Source: Coffea arabica
Lineage: Eukaryota; Streptophyta; Magnoliopsida; Gentianales; Rubiaceae
Assembly: GCF_036785885.1 (NCBI RefSeq)
Contig: NC_092323.1
Coordinates: 19,166,501-19,230,500 of the forward strand
Direction of reading: 5' to 3'
DNA: 64,000 bases
The notes under the pieces were generated by a model. It was not told the origin of the DNA. It did not search any database and saw only the letters and a list, made by a program, of their open reading frames with translations. Shown in pieces: positions 1 through 12,078 of this stretch. Numbering within the stretch: position 1 is the first letter of the stretch; each line of letters starts with the position of its first letter. The translations under genes were made by a program, and so were the position numbers.

Positions 1-234
1 GAAAACAATTGGAGAGAAAAAGTATTTCAATTTGAGGAGAAGAAACAACCATATTGTACAAACTAGAATGTAATCAATCTTATCTCAAGCTTACAGGGAT
101 TTTATGTTTGTTTTTTATTTTCATTGTTGTGTAATATGTCATATTTGGGTTGTATATAGATGCCATGATTCCTTTTGCTAATTCTGATTATTTAGTTTTA
201 TTGTTATATGCAATCCCAATGTAGCTTGGTGTGG

Positions 235-380
235 AACCTTTGTTTAGCTTCACTTGAGGTTGTTTTAGTTATTTCTTCCCCTAAAACTTAGAAAGACAAG
301 ACATAAGAACCTTTGTTTAGCATCACTTGAGGCTGTTTTAGTTATTTCTTCCCTAAAACGTAGAAAGACGACATAAGGAT
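235..380. repeat. Tandem duplication, 73-bp unit
   Basis: The stretch beginning AACCTTTGTTTAGC at 235 recurs at 308 with only a few substitutions and short indels. It probably lies in an intron of the partial gene. It looks like a local slippage or repair duplication. Confidence 0.8.
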
Positions 381-1102
381 AGCTGATATGTTATTGCAGC
401 ACTCAGGACTGTTCCTAGTACCAAACCCATTTGCTTAGCCCCTGATGATATGGTACCCCATATAGATGTTTGTAAATGTGTGCTATGAGTGTGGAGAGGT
501 TAGGGGATTTGATTACAAGTGTACACAAAATCCTAAAGTGAATTAAGATTACGTTTCTGATAGGTTTCAGATCAGTATCACAGAGCTTCATAAGCCTAGA
601 TGACGCTGGCTTGGACATCAGGAATTTTCATTATATGTTATGTAGTTACCTGTGCCATGAAAAAATTTCAAGGAAAACTGGATTGACACTTATTCCTGTA
701 AACATTCCTCTGACGTATTCTTTTAAAGCTATAGGTGAATCTTTCGAGCTAAACAGCTATTATAATTGTAATTTGCCTCACAGAGAATAGAAGCTTGTAC
801 TCTCTTGCTGGTTGTTTACTTTATCTTCCTTGCTGAGCGCAAAGCTTCAGGAAACCATACATTTTGTGTCTCTTATGGTTTTGGGGAAAACATTCTTTTG
901 CATGGCTTGTAGAGGGGATAACATAAAAGTGAGGAGGTCTTACAACTTAAGGACTTTACTCATGGCAATTCACTTGTCTTTTGTATGCTTTCTAGCTTTG
1001 TTAGTTTATTCTATTTACTGGACAGAGCTCCATGTGCAAAATAACTCCTTTTTGTCATTGGCTTATGCTGCTAAATTTGAACATTGAAGCAATGTTCCCA
1101 AG

Positions 1103-2740
1103 ATCATAGAGGCTTTGAGTGTCGATGGATCCACTGGACAAGTGATAGAGAGCTCAAAAGTTGATCCATCCTCAGGTGTGCTTTTGAGTTCTTGTGGTTT
1201 TAGTTTTTATTAGGTTTAGACATAATGGTAGTTTCATGTTCTAAAAATTGCTTTCATGTTTCTTTTGAGCAGAGAAATTTTCGGTCTCACCCACTGATAG
1301 ATATGCAGTTGTCCCTGATGATAATGTATGTATATTCTGCGAAAGTTGTTCTTCTCTTTGTAATGCTGAAATTGTCATGTTAGCATTTTCGTTTTACCAC
1401 TTCTCAACTATGTCGTATCCTGGGGTGGGAATGGGGTTTGTTGGTTGAAGGATTTGTGTTTGTTGAAGCTTGTCTTTGAGTTTGAATTAGTGGATTTAGA
1501 TTTGGAGAAAGATTTCAAACTAATCAATGTTAGATCATCATTAATAATGCTTTTGATGAAACAAACAGGTTGCTTGATGGATAAAATTCTTCTTCTAGAT
1601 AGAATAAATTGAGAGATCAATGCACGTTAAGATGTCAGATAGTCTTCACACCAATAAAAGCTTTTCTTGATATGGAAGTACCTGGATGGGTACATACAGC
1701 TCCTCATACCATTTTGTGGGTGAAAAGGTTATGTTTGCATTGTTATATAGTTGTAAGTGCATGTATTCTTGCATGTGAGGATGCTCATAACTATAATTTG
1801 TTGCTGTGTGTTTTGGTGGAGATGTGAATGTTCGCTTTTTTTTCTGGTGGGCTTGGGTGATTTTATGTGAGAATGTTGATGAGCATGGATGTATGGTGAA
1901 GTGGGGTTGTGCTATGTGAACACTGTTAAGTGTTAGTTATGTGATTTACATGTGCTCATAATGATTTTTGTGGCTGTAGGTGTCTGTAGGTTAATGCATC
2001 TCTTTTTCTGCAGCAGGGTGTATGGGTATGTATAAATCTTTTTATAAGTGGCATGTCTCTGTGACTAAGCAACTGTATGAGCGGGTAGTGGGTGGGTGGG
2101 GCTTTTTATGGGTATATGCGTGGGTTTATGTGTCTTGGAAGTTTCCAATAGTAAATTGGGTTGATATATAACCTGTGGAAGGGAGCTTGAAATTCTTTGG
2201 ATCTATATATGAGAGCAACATTTTCTGTAGAGATTTCTGGTATGGGGCTGAAATCCGTTGGAGTTCAAAACTTTCTGGGACAATCAATTCAAGTGCATCA
2301 TAGGTCTTTGGTGTTAAATTTTTGTCGTAGATTGTTTTATATTTTACAAGACATTGTATATAACGGAAAGGACCATACTCATTGTTTTGAGATATTTAAT
2401 ACATTTGTCTTGATGTTCACTCTTAGATAGGGAACCTGTGTGCATGATCCTTCGAGGAAAAATAGTATACTAGAAAATTTTGCAAATTGATAATCTGGTG
2501 GAAGAACAAAAATTTGATCGTAACGGATACCGAAAAGGAAGAGCATTCTTTCATTTTTTATTTTTTTTTGAAAACATATGCAGAAGTTGCAACGATGTAA
2601 TTGAGGGTCTATTTATGTCATTTTGATTCATCTTCAATTTCGTTTTTCCCTAGCTGCAAAGTCAGACAAGCACATTGCTAGGTGGCAATGGGAGTGATGT
2701 AAATGTCCCTGAAACTGATGTGAAAAGGATTAAAATGTGA
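1103..2740 (+). CDS. 3'-terminal exons of an unidentified host gene (partial)
   Basis: Three consecutive segments join in frame across good splice sites. The first runs from about 1103 to 1175 and ends TCA-G before GTGTGC. The second is 1273-1325, after GAGCAG and before GTATGT. The third is 2654-2740, after CCCTAG, and ends in TGA. The joined C-terminus contains VSPTDRYAVVPDDN and then NVPETDVKRIKM before the stop. It is hydrophilic and rich in Ser, Asp and Val, with no membrane segment. Exon lengths 53 and 87 keep the phase exactly, which supports a real gene. The start of the first segment is uncertain because the frame has a TGA at about 1085. Further exons must lie upstream, mostly outside the window. 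I do not recognise the family and assign no function. Confidence 0.55.
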
Positions 2741-3448
2741 GCTTGTCTTCTATCCAGCATTTGCTCTGGACTTATCAGCATGGACTTTTCCATTTTTGGA
2801 GAACTCAGGTGCTGTTCTTTTGGTCCATAAAGTATTTGACTCCTATAGGCATTTTGTTTGGTTTAAGCTACCAATGATGTGTTTGGTTATCTGTGTGGCT
2901 CACTGTTTACCATATGTATAAGGTTTGATGAAACTTGTATCTACAAGAAACAAGAAGGGATTCACATGGCTTGCATATCCTTCCTTAGGTACAAAAGATT
3001 GAGTGTTTTACATCTCCCTATTTCGTCTTGGTTGTATGCTTGATTGGTGTTTATGTCTCCTTAATATGTAAGAAGCAAGTGGGAAAAGACTTGTCAATTA
3101 TCATATCTGATAGTTTTATACATCCCGTTCCCTTCTCATCATTGCTGACTTTGTCAATTCATCCAACTGTTGGAATGTATCTTGCTTCATGAAATGATGT
3201 CAATGCAACCATAAGGAATGCTCTTAAAATTTGAACTTGCAATAAAAAGGGAAACTGATACACAAATAACTTGAAAAGGTTGATACTCTCTTTTTTTCCT
3301 TTTATAACAAAGAAGATTTTGTTACTAAATTTGCTGGAAAAGTTTCTTATTTATCATTTCTGATAGCTTCATAATCCAGTTCATCTTTTCTTTTTTTTTT
3401 TGAGGGTAAAACATGATTACTGCTACCTCATTGCTGATTTATAACGTA
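2741..3448. other. 3' flank of the first gene, no gene seen
   Basis: This is AT-rich sequence after the stop codon at 2740 and before the Helitron terminus. It presumably holds the 3' UTR and polyadenylation region. I see no coding signal or repeat structure. Confidence 0.5.
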
Positions 3449-3787
3449 CTAGGAGAGATAAACCGCGCTTCGCGCGGTGGACTACAAAACGTAAATGCCC
3501 ATAAAAGAATTAAAATTATGTAAATAGTAGTTGGGATTGCTGATAAGTAATTTTAGATACAAATTAACATTGAAGTTATACATATCGATTAACAATAGAA
3601 AAGTGTGGGATAAATGTAACAAGATAATCCGGTAACCGAGTTGTTCTCTTGTTTTGGAAAAGGAAATATCGTTACAGATACAAGAGGATTTGAAATTTGC
3701 AGAAATACTATACATTAGATGTGAAATGTATAATGCCATAGATACATGATTTCTTTTCGATCCCATGACCCTACTTACCCTAGTTCC

Positions 3788-3826
3788 CTAGTTTAATGCA
3801 TAAACCGCGTATTAGCATAGTGCGGG
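3788..3826 (-). other. Second Helitron-type 3' terminus (imperfect)
   Basis: CTAG at 3788 is followed by TTTAATGCATAAACCGCG and an imperfect hairpin reaching TGCGGG at about 3826. Its layout parallels the terminus at 3449, including the AAACCGCG core and the downstream ATGCCCA. It suggests an older Helitron end nested behind the first. Confidence 0.45.
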
Positions 3827-5957
3827 AAAAAAATGCAGATGCCCAGTGTAATAAAATGATTTGTACATATTCAAAGTGGATCCATTTAATGGAATTGTTT
3901 GTGTCTGATGGAATTTAGTTACAGATTAACCAAAAAAAAACCTATAACAATTTCATGATAAACTAATTACATTGGCATAGAGCTTGAAACGCACAATGCA
4001 TCTTTCCCCTATCCAAAAGCAATTTTGTTTCTGCTGTCCCCATGGCAAGATTTGCTAAGCTCTCCCGTGACAACCTAATCATGAAATTATAACGATAAAA
4101 TATTAGTATATATTCCATTACAGTTAGCAATGGATCTCGTCACCAATGCATGGAAACTGAAAATGGGTTAGGAGACATTGATTGATCCCAAAATAAACAA
4201 GATAACCTCGACAACTTTAAAACTTGTAATAGTCATACAAAATCTTAAACCAGCTTTTCCCCTCTTAAGAGAAGCATGATATATATTCTGTCCATTATTA
4301 AGTATCAAAGAAATGAGAAATAAAGCATCCTATAAGTTGTCAAGTTAGAGCAACTTGCATGGTAACTCATAATTCCACCAAAGCAGATAAATTAGCTATT
4401 CTGCTATTTCCAAAAAATTGAACTTAAAAGAATTCAGAATGCAATTTATTGCAGTATGGCCATCCATGTATGTCACCCAAAGGAAGAAATTGGAAATAGG
4501 TTAACTGGCAACAAATGATTCTAATCCAAAAGATAAATCCGACAAGTGCTAACTCCAAAATATCCAAACATGAAACTCATTCCGTTGTCGTAAAAGTGAA
4601 ACATTGAAATAGCAACTATATTATTATTTTTTTTGGAGGAGGAGCAAGGAAGGGGCAGAACACAAAGTCAATGGAATGATCCTGAAATGCAAAAACAAAG
4701 TGGAAACTTATTCATTATAGGGAGGACATCTTTTTGTTATGTTAAAACAATACTCCATTCCAAAAGTTAGAGGGGCATTGACATGTAAGTTAGATTGCAT
4801 AGTTGCTTTTATCCTTGGAGAAGCTCTAGATATTCTCATCTAAGAATAATGTGTCTTCTAGATCTAAAATTTAAAATCTTTTGTGACTGAAAAATTTAAG
4901 GTTTGATAGCTCAATTCTTCATTTAGCATATGATAAGAAGTATTAAGAAACTATAAATCATGAAGGGATATTTCTGTACCTATAAAGGCAAAACCAAGGT
5001 TTGTATAGAAGCCTTTATAGGGAAATTTTCTATGCTATAATAATTGAAACTTAATATTTGACACTTAATAATTGCTAAGGTTTTTCAGACTCCAGAAACA
5101 CAGAACAAATGCAACTGATCATAAAGAAGTCCTATACTTCTAATCTTCAATTGAGAAAGAAAAGGAAAAACACAGAAGAGAAGGAACTGTATCGAGTCCT
5201 ATACCTCAAGATGAGTGTATGCTATCTAAGCCAATTCTTGCTTACGTGAAACTGCTGCTTTCTTAACTTCAAAAAGAACTACTCAGTGCTGTATCCAATG
5301 CTCCCCAATTGATTATATCCTCTGGAAGGCCCATTGTAGGATTCAAAATCCAATTTAGTAAAATCACTTGTCAGGATTGTCGCATTAAGTTTCTGCTAAG
5401 GAAAAATATTCATGTAAATCAGGCGAAAATAGAGGTATAACGAAGTTTCATGTATTCATGTTAAAAACAAGAAATGGAAGTTATGAGCCAATCCCATAAG
5501 CCAGCCTGAGTGAATTGCTTGGGGATGGTAACATCTCCCATGGACATGGAACTACTAATATTGCCCGATGCCAAAATGCACTACTCCAATTACATCAAAC
5601 AGATCCAATAGTAATACAAAATGATAAGGTTAACAGAAACCAATAGTGATACAAAGTAATTTAAAAGCTTCCATTTCAGTGAAGGTTTTCAAGAACAAGA
5701 CAAAGCTTTTCTTTTGCTATACAGTTTGGAAACTGCAAATACTGATAAATCAGAATGTAAATATTCAAATCAAGAATAATTACAGCAACTATTAGTTGAA
5801 GTCCCAATTAGATAGAGAGAAGTCCTTTCAGCGGTATATTTGCACTCTAAAACAATGTCAATATGATTCTTTAGAAATTTGCAGATGTTTAGTGCACTTG
5901 AAACAATAATTCAAAATCAACATCTGGCATTGCAGCATAAGAAACACATAAGATGTC

Positions 5958-6255
5958 CAACCTTTGGAAGTCCTCCAATCCCAAATGCAATATCCAAAGC
6001 AAATGAAGCTGTGGACACAACTGGAACTTGTTTGACAGGGGCAGAGCGGCCAAGCCACATGATAGAACCTTGGAAGTCCTCCAATCCCAAATGCAATATC
6101 CAAAGCAAATGAAGCTGTGGACACAACTGGAACTTGTTTGACAGGGGCAGAGCGGCCAAGCCACATGATAGAACCTTTTCCAAATGATGCAGTGATCTGA
6201 TAGTACTTGAGCACCAAATCTTTCTTTGACGTTTGACTTGGATTTTCTTCTACCT
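5958..6255 (-). pseudogene. Captured organellar RecA gene fragment, broken
   Basis: Minus-strand translation gives [17 protein letters not shown] and then [20 protein letters not shown]. These match the N-terminal RecA core (FGKGSIMxLG, then the Ser-ALD-GxGGLPxGR stretch just before the Walker A loop). The best match is to plant organellar RECA proteins. The fragment ends at CCAAAG|GTTGG, a plausible original exon-intron boundary, so the ATP-binding exons are missing. About 106 bp are duplicated in tandem inside it. Because 106 is not a multiple of three, the second copy is out of frame. There are also losses around residues [10 protein letters not shown] compared with the family. It cannot make a functional recombinase. 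It lies inside the Helitron-like segment in the same orientation. Confidence 0.75.
5963..6174. repeat. 106-bp tandem duplication within the RecA fragment
   Basis: The unit beginning TTGGAAGTCCTCCAATCCC recurs at an offset of exactly 106 bp (for example 5966 and 6072). No differences are visible, so the duplication is recent relative to the capture. Confidence 0.9.
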
Positions 6256-8300
6256 TCCATACAAAAAAAGACTTATATTCATAATGAACCAATGAAGCCA
6301 AAAAAAACAATTGATATTTTTCTATTGCAGAAAGAGCAAAATGTAGGTACTCTCAAGCAGGAATAACACAATCCCAGCCAAATGTAAAAAATATCAAACT
6401 CAACAAATTTCAGCAAAAGAGCTATACTTAAAAGAACTCATCTAATTCAAAGAATCACATGGGGGAAAAGGGTCAAGTGATTTTTACATTAAGAATGATG
6501 CATTTAATGTTAAAATACTCTAGGAGGGAGGTACAAGGCTAAAATATGGTAATACACTTGCATACTTTGGTGCTTTATAATTTTTTAGTGAACAGAAAAC
6601 CCCAAAATATGGGGGAAAACATGCAATTGCCACATTAAATAAACAAGATGTTTGAAGTATTCAAACACTAAGCAAATATATGTATTAGTTTTAATTGGTA
6701 CTGGGAAGGGGCTAAAGCCTAAAAAGATAGACTTTATATGCAAAAGTTATTTTACTTTATCTATTTTTGAAACCCATCAAAGTGATCACCAAGTTAAGAA
6801 GGTATGAAGACCAAATGCAAGTCAGTTCAGCAGGAAAATAAACTTCGGGTACCTTTTGGAGGAAAAGTAGGAGAGTTGAGTGTATGCCCCTAACAAGACT
6901 TTCCTATAAAGTCTGCATCAACAAACAACAAATTCATGTCATGACTCGTGAAGAAAATGAGAAACAAAATAAAAAAAGAAAAGCAGTACTAACTGAAAAA
7001 TGATGTTAGAAAACGTATCAAACAAAAGACTTTTTCTTTATACAGTATGCAAGTTCAATAATTTTAAAAACAAGGAACAACTTCTGCAAGCTAGCAAAGT
7101 AAAGCATTTGGCTTTCGTAATTGATAGGAAATAATATTATAATCATTTATTCGCAGCTTCCAACTGCTAATAACAAGTATAAACACTATATTACACCTAT
7201 AACTTCAAAAGAATAGTACAAACAAGACAAGGTAGCGTAAAAATGTTGAAACTCAACAAAGCTGTGAAAAACATATTTGAGAAAAAGCTGAAATTTTTTT
7301 AAAAAAATGCTTCAAATTTCTACAACGGGCCATTACCTATCATTAATCCTAACCAAATTGTTCTCCAAAAATACAAAGAAAATAAGAACAAAATCTGGTT
7401 TGGTGGGGAAATTACCGGAGAGAGAGGTTGCAAAAATAGAGGCATCCGAGAGAAGAAGCATTTCGAAGAAGCCTCGCCATCATATTCAAAGGCTTCCATC
7501 AAACCCAAAAATGTCATTGACCAAAAAGAAAATTTTTAAAAAAAAGACGAAGTACAGGAAAAAAGTAAATAAAACATAGAAATTAAGCACTTTATATTAG
7601 AAATTTCTGTTTGCCTCATATTGTTCAGTTTGCTGCATAGAAATAAATCTTTCAAAGGCCCTTTAGAAACGCATCAATACTTTCGCACATCCCAATTCAA
7701 AGGGCTTCTATGCATTTTAAAAAGGAAAAAAAAAAAGATAAACACATAAGAAAATAAACAGAGGGGGCAAAGGGAGGTCTTGTAGAAAAGTTACCTGAAC
7801 TGACGGAGGATAAACAGTTTCTTGTAGATTTTTTTTTTAAAAGATGAAGAGCAACCACATCAAAAAAGCCACCTGATTTGAAAAGGGTAAGAAAAATAAG
7901 GAACAATAATATAAAAAAATAATCTGATTTGAACGGAGAATGAAGGAGCTTTCTGAGAAAAAATATATATAACGAAGGAGAATAAATTTGGGAAAAACAA
8001 AGAAAAGTCCCAAGCCTTGAGCTAGAAATGATGCTGGCCACACGCTTTGGAGGATCTAGCACCAGGTTCTGAAATCTCCATCTCCTTCTTTTCATTCAAT
8101 TTTTTATTCTCTTCCCCTTTGGCATTGAAACTAAGAGTAAGGAAACTACAAACTTACAAGAAAATAAGCAAAGAGCGAGGAGGCTTAAACGTACTGAAGA
8201 TTTTGGCATTATAATCTTGGAAAGGAAAGGCAGGAAAGAAAAGCGGCGGCGGCGAGGCTTTGGAAAGGAAAGTCAGGAAAGAAGTATTTTGTGTGTCTAA

Positions 8301-8345
8301 CCCTAAGCTGACAACCCGCGCTTCGCGCGAAAAAAAAAAATACTG
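8301..8345 (-). other. Third Helitron-type GC hairpin
   Basis: CCCGCGCTTCGCGCG at 8315-8329 matches the hairpin at 3463-3477 almost exactly. It is followed by an A-tract. No clean CTRR-T follows on either strand, so this may be a subterminal hairpin of the 3449 element or a decayed 3' end of another one. Confidence 0.4.
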
Positions 8346-8765
8346 AAGGCATGCTTATGGCACGTGACGACGACCAAAAGAAATGAACAGTAACGCCTTT
8401 GGCTCTTAGAGTGTTATGTTAATAAAATTTTGGGATGGACTTACTCTTGTAGACCAGTTCCCCAAGTAAATGTGCTATCTGTATTATTATTGGTTCCTTT
8501 TAGAAAAGTACAAAGCTTTTAAAGTGTATAGTATATTGGTCTACAAGAACAAACTAAACCACGAATTTGCCTTGCAAAATTCATGCCACTCTCTTGGAAT
8601 TTGTATTAACCTGGTTAGAATCAGAAAGCAACCTTATGCGGGCATGTACGGAGAGAGGTCACTGAACGTTAGTATAACGGGAAAGTAAGTGGAAAACAAA
8701 ATTATTTGAAAAAGGTTATACTTTGTTGAGCAAAGATTTGTGACGACTAAGGACCAGGTTCATGC

Positions 8766-8811
<46 letters not shown>

Positions 8812-10269
8812 ATAGAAACAATATAATTTCATTGCATAAAATTGTACTAATGGCAGAAAATAATTAAATGACAAACAATACAAAATAGATTTGGAAATCA
8901 ACAAGTACAACAAATTAACAAAAATAGCATTGTAAACCTCGAACAATCTTCCAATTTTGAAATTGTAAGTTGGAACCATTGTTGCTAGTGTTTCATATTT
9001 TGGTGCAAGTAAAATTGAATTTGAGTGGTCTGTTGACATTTAGAAAAGTTAGAAATAGTGAAAGTATTCCACGGGAAATTACGGTAAATATCTACGAATT
9101 TTATTATGAAATCTGAAGGAATTACACGAAATTTTTAATAGCTCTAGAAAAATCCATTTTGATATTTTAGCCTATTTTGGATATGTCTCTAGGCAACTTC
9201 ATAGTACTGGACTTTTTTTTTTTTTTTTTTTTTTGCATGCTATAAAATTTGTTTCATACAACTTCATAGGATTCGAGCTACAGCCTCTCTCAAATGTAAA
9301 CTACAATTAATCTTTTAATCTGTACCATAACTATTTTTTTTTTTTTGCCCCCTCTCTGTATGTGTGTGTGATTGAATTCCACTTGGTAAAAGTAAGGGGT
9401 TTGGCATGAATTTCTACTAGTTTTTGTTAACCGAAACAAAATTTAAGACGAAGAACTTGGCTTCCAAGCCATAGCTTAAGATGTAGGAAATGAGAACTCA
9501 TGAGAACTACAATTAAATGTATGCTAGCTTGTAGATCAGCTTCCCAAAAGCACCGACCAAAATCACTATGTAAAGATTAAATTGCAGATCAGCTTTCCAA
9601 AGGCAACATATCCCCTCATCCATCATTGATAATTATGCTTACCTTAAAAGAGTAATTGTAATTTTTAAGCCCTCAAAGTATAGAAGTATCTTTGAGACAA
9701 GAATTTTTCCATCATACCGAATTGTAAGTTCAGATTTTTTTTTTTTGGGTGATTTCATAAGAAGAGGAGATGGTCGAAATTTTCTTGAAATTAAAATGTA
9801 AACCAAGCAAAAACGATCTTGAGGTTGTTTAAATTGTAGTTCTAACCTCAACAATAGCTGTCTTTGTAGCAAGTTAGCTGCAAGATCCAATTTAAAACTT
9901 CTATAAACAAACTGCATCAGCATAATCTGTGATTGAAGACATTGTTGATGCTTACTCAATAGGGAAAAAGATATTTTTGTGAAGACAATTTGTAACTACA
10001 AATGTTATCATCTTTATGGGGTCATTATTCATCCCATTCATGTAATCAGCACTAAGAATTGGCTTTTTCATACAAAACCCATAGATCCTTAAAATGGATA
10101 TCAAGAAAGAACTGCAAGTTTGGTCCCATATCTTGGGATGTGCATAAATATGGTCCCTTTTACTGAGAACAAAGTCAATCATCTATATTTTGGAAATGAA
10201 TTAGTTGCCTTAAAATTTGGACACATACAATACTCTCAAATTTACAAGTTTACCTAGTGTACTAATGCG
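8346..10269. other. AT-rich intergenic DNA, no gene seen
   Basis: Apart from the CT microsatellite and long T-runs near 9216-9234, 9331-9346 and 9736-9747, nothing is recognisable. The longest minus-strand open frame (9639-9959) has a composition typical of chance translation of AT-rich DNA. Confidence 0.5.
8771..8810. repeat. (CT)20 microsatellite
   Basis: This is an uninterrupted run of 20 CT dinucleotides. Confidence 0.98.
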
Positions 10270-11960
10270 ATTGATGATTGAATAACAAAGACTTTTACAA
10301 GTGCTAAAAGAAAATTAAAAATTTTATATGGATGCATATAGGATAAAGCATATCTAAATAAATTTATCATTTACAAAAAAAAAGTTGAGAAAAATTCCCC
10401 AACTTCATTTTTCCTCTTTTGGCAAATAATAAGATTTTCATGGCAATTTTATCTTGTGCACATTGTAATAAAATTCACCATAGTGCTCAACAAGTTTTCT
10501 TGCTTTTGTGAGAACAACAAAATTCTATTGTTTGACAAAATCTAAAAATTGGCACTAAGCACGTTTCTAAAAAATAAATAAACTCTTTTTTTTTTCATTT
10601 TAATAAAGGGATGCAATGACAGCAAATTTAAGTTATTCTATGGGAATTTTGTTTTACAACAAAAGAAAAAAAAAGATACTATGGTTTTTCTAGGTGCCTC
10701 TTTCTCCTATTATTAGAGTTTTTACACCTATCCATTCAATTCTAAAAGCAGCTTCATGTTTTTCACTTTCAGTGTTTCTTTTTGACTTTTTTATTATCCT
10801 TAAATCGATAAAAAGTATCTTTCCGTTCATGGTATTCGTCTGTCTTCCTCATTATACTCTTTTAAATTTGTCATCAAATCTATAAGCACTTATATTCTCA
10901 ATTTGTTTAGAAAATTCTTGCCCATTTTATATTTACTTTTTCAACATTGGAAATGCTTATTTTGTGCTGTTTTTTTCAATTTGATTTGGTTTTGTCCTTT
11001 TATTGGATTATTGATTTTATTCACCAAGTTTACAATACATTATTATTGACCAATGAAAAGACTATTGCGGGTGTTAAAAGAAATTAAAAATTTTAAGTGA
11101 ATACATATAGGATAAAGTATACGTAAATAAAATTTTATTTAAAATAAGAAATAAAAGAATTTCTGAGAAAAATTGCACAATTTTATTTTTCTTTTTTCGT
11201 CAAATAATAAATTTTCCATGATAAATTTTTCTTTTGCACACTATAATAAAATTCACCACAGTGCTCAGTAAGTTTTCTTGCTTTTATGGGAACTCTATTG
11301 TTTGACAAAATGAAAAAAAATTGGCACTAAGCACTTCTCTAAAAAAATAACTATTGTTTAACAAAATGAAAAAATTGGCACTGAGCACTTCTCTGGAAAA
11401 ATAATTTTTTCTACTAGAGTAATGCAATGATAGCAAATTAATTTCGTGCATAGGAATTTTGTCTTATAACAAAAGAAGATAATATTATGGTGCTTCCAAG
11501 TACCTCTTTGACCTATTAATAGGGTTTTCTACACCTATCCATGCAATTCCATATATAGCTTGATGTATTTCACTATTAGTGTTCCTTTTTTCACTTTTGT
11601 ATTATCCTTAAATCTATAAGAAGCAATTTTCCATCTATGGTGTTCATCTGCTTTATTCTTTATACTCTTTTGACTTTGGTGTTAAATCTATAAGCACTTT
11701 TGCTTGATTTGTTTAAAAAAGTTCTTGCCCATAAAGAAGCAATTTTTCCATCTATAGTGTTCATCTGCTTTATTCTTTATACTCAAGTTAAATCTATAGG
11801 CACTTTTGCTTGATTTGTTTAAAAAAGTTCTTGCCCATTTTATATTCACCTTTTCAACCTTGGAGATACTTATTTTGTGCTACTTTTTCAATTTGTTTGT
11901 GTTTTTCCTTTTACTATATTCGATTACTTATTTTATTCAAAAATCATATTTTAATATGGT
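10270..11960. repeat. About 769-bp degenerate tandem duplication
   Basis: Copy 1 (about 10270-11035) and copy 2 (about 11036-11960) share many ordered blocks at an offset of about 769 bp. Examples are CATATAGGATAAAG (10341 and 11110), CACCATAGTGCTCA/CACCACAGTGCTCA and ACACCTATCCAT. Copy 2 was further expanded by two internal duplications, one of about 60 bp near 11280-11400 and one of 116 bp. No LTR ends, coding sequence or tRNA-like boxes are visible, so the nature of the parent unit is unknown. Confidence 0.75.
11620..11845. repeat. 116-bp tandem duplication inside copy 2
   Basis: GAAGCAATTTT...CCATCTATGGTGTTCATCTG at 11620 recurs at 11736 and continues to GTTCTTGCCCAT. The second copy lacks a few bases around TTTTGACTTTGG. 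Confidence 0.85.
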
Positions 11961-12078
11961 TTAATTATCCTTTGAACACTTAAGATGCTCTTTATATGTA
12001 ATTACATATACAATGTATATAAGATTATATACCTATATCAATTTAAGCTCGCAATCAATGAGCTATAAATAAAAAAGA

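Larger units (their letters stand above)
3449..8345 (-). mobile_element. Helitron-like segment with captured gene fragment (5' end uncertain)
   Basis: On the minus strand the segment ends in a classic Helitron 3' terminus. There is a GC-rich hairpin (plus-strand positions 3463-3477, CCGCGC-TTC-GCGCGG), then a short spacer, then CTAG followed by T (plus-strand A|CTAG at 3448/3449). A related hairpin with CTAG lies at 3788-3826 and a near-identical hairpin in the same orientation at 8317-8329. The interior carries no Rep/helicase coding, so it would be non-autonomous. It does contain a minus-strand piece of a RecA gene, the kind of capture known for plant Helitrons. The right limit given is the third hairpin. 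That hairpin could instead be the 3' end of another Helitron extending further right, so the true 5' TC end is unresolved. Confidence 0.5.

Noticed and set aside
5879..6112. Plus-strand open frame over the RecA fragment
   Set aside because: It is the antisense shadow of the captured RecA exon, whose minus-strand translation carries the family motifs.
9639..9959. 106-residue minus-strand open frame
   Set aside because: No domain, no splice context and a composition expected from AT-rich DNA.
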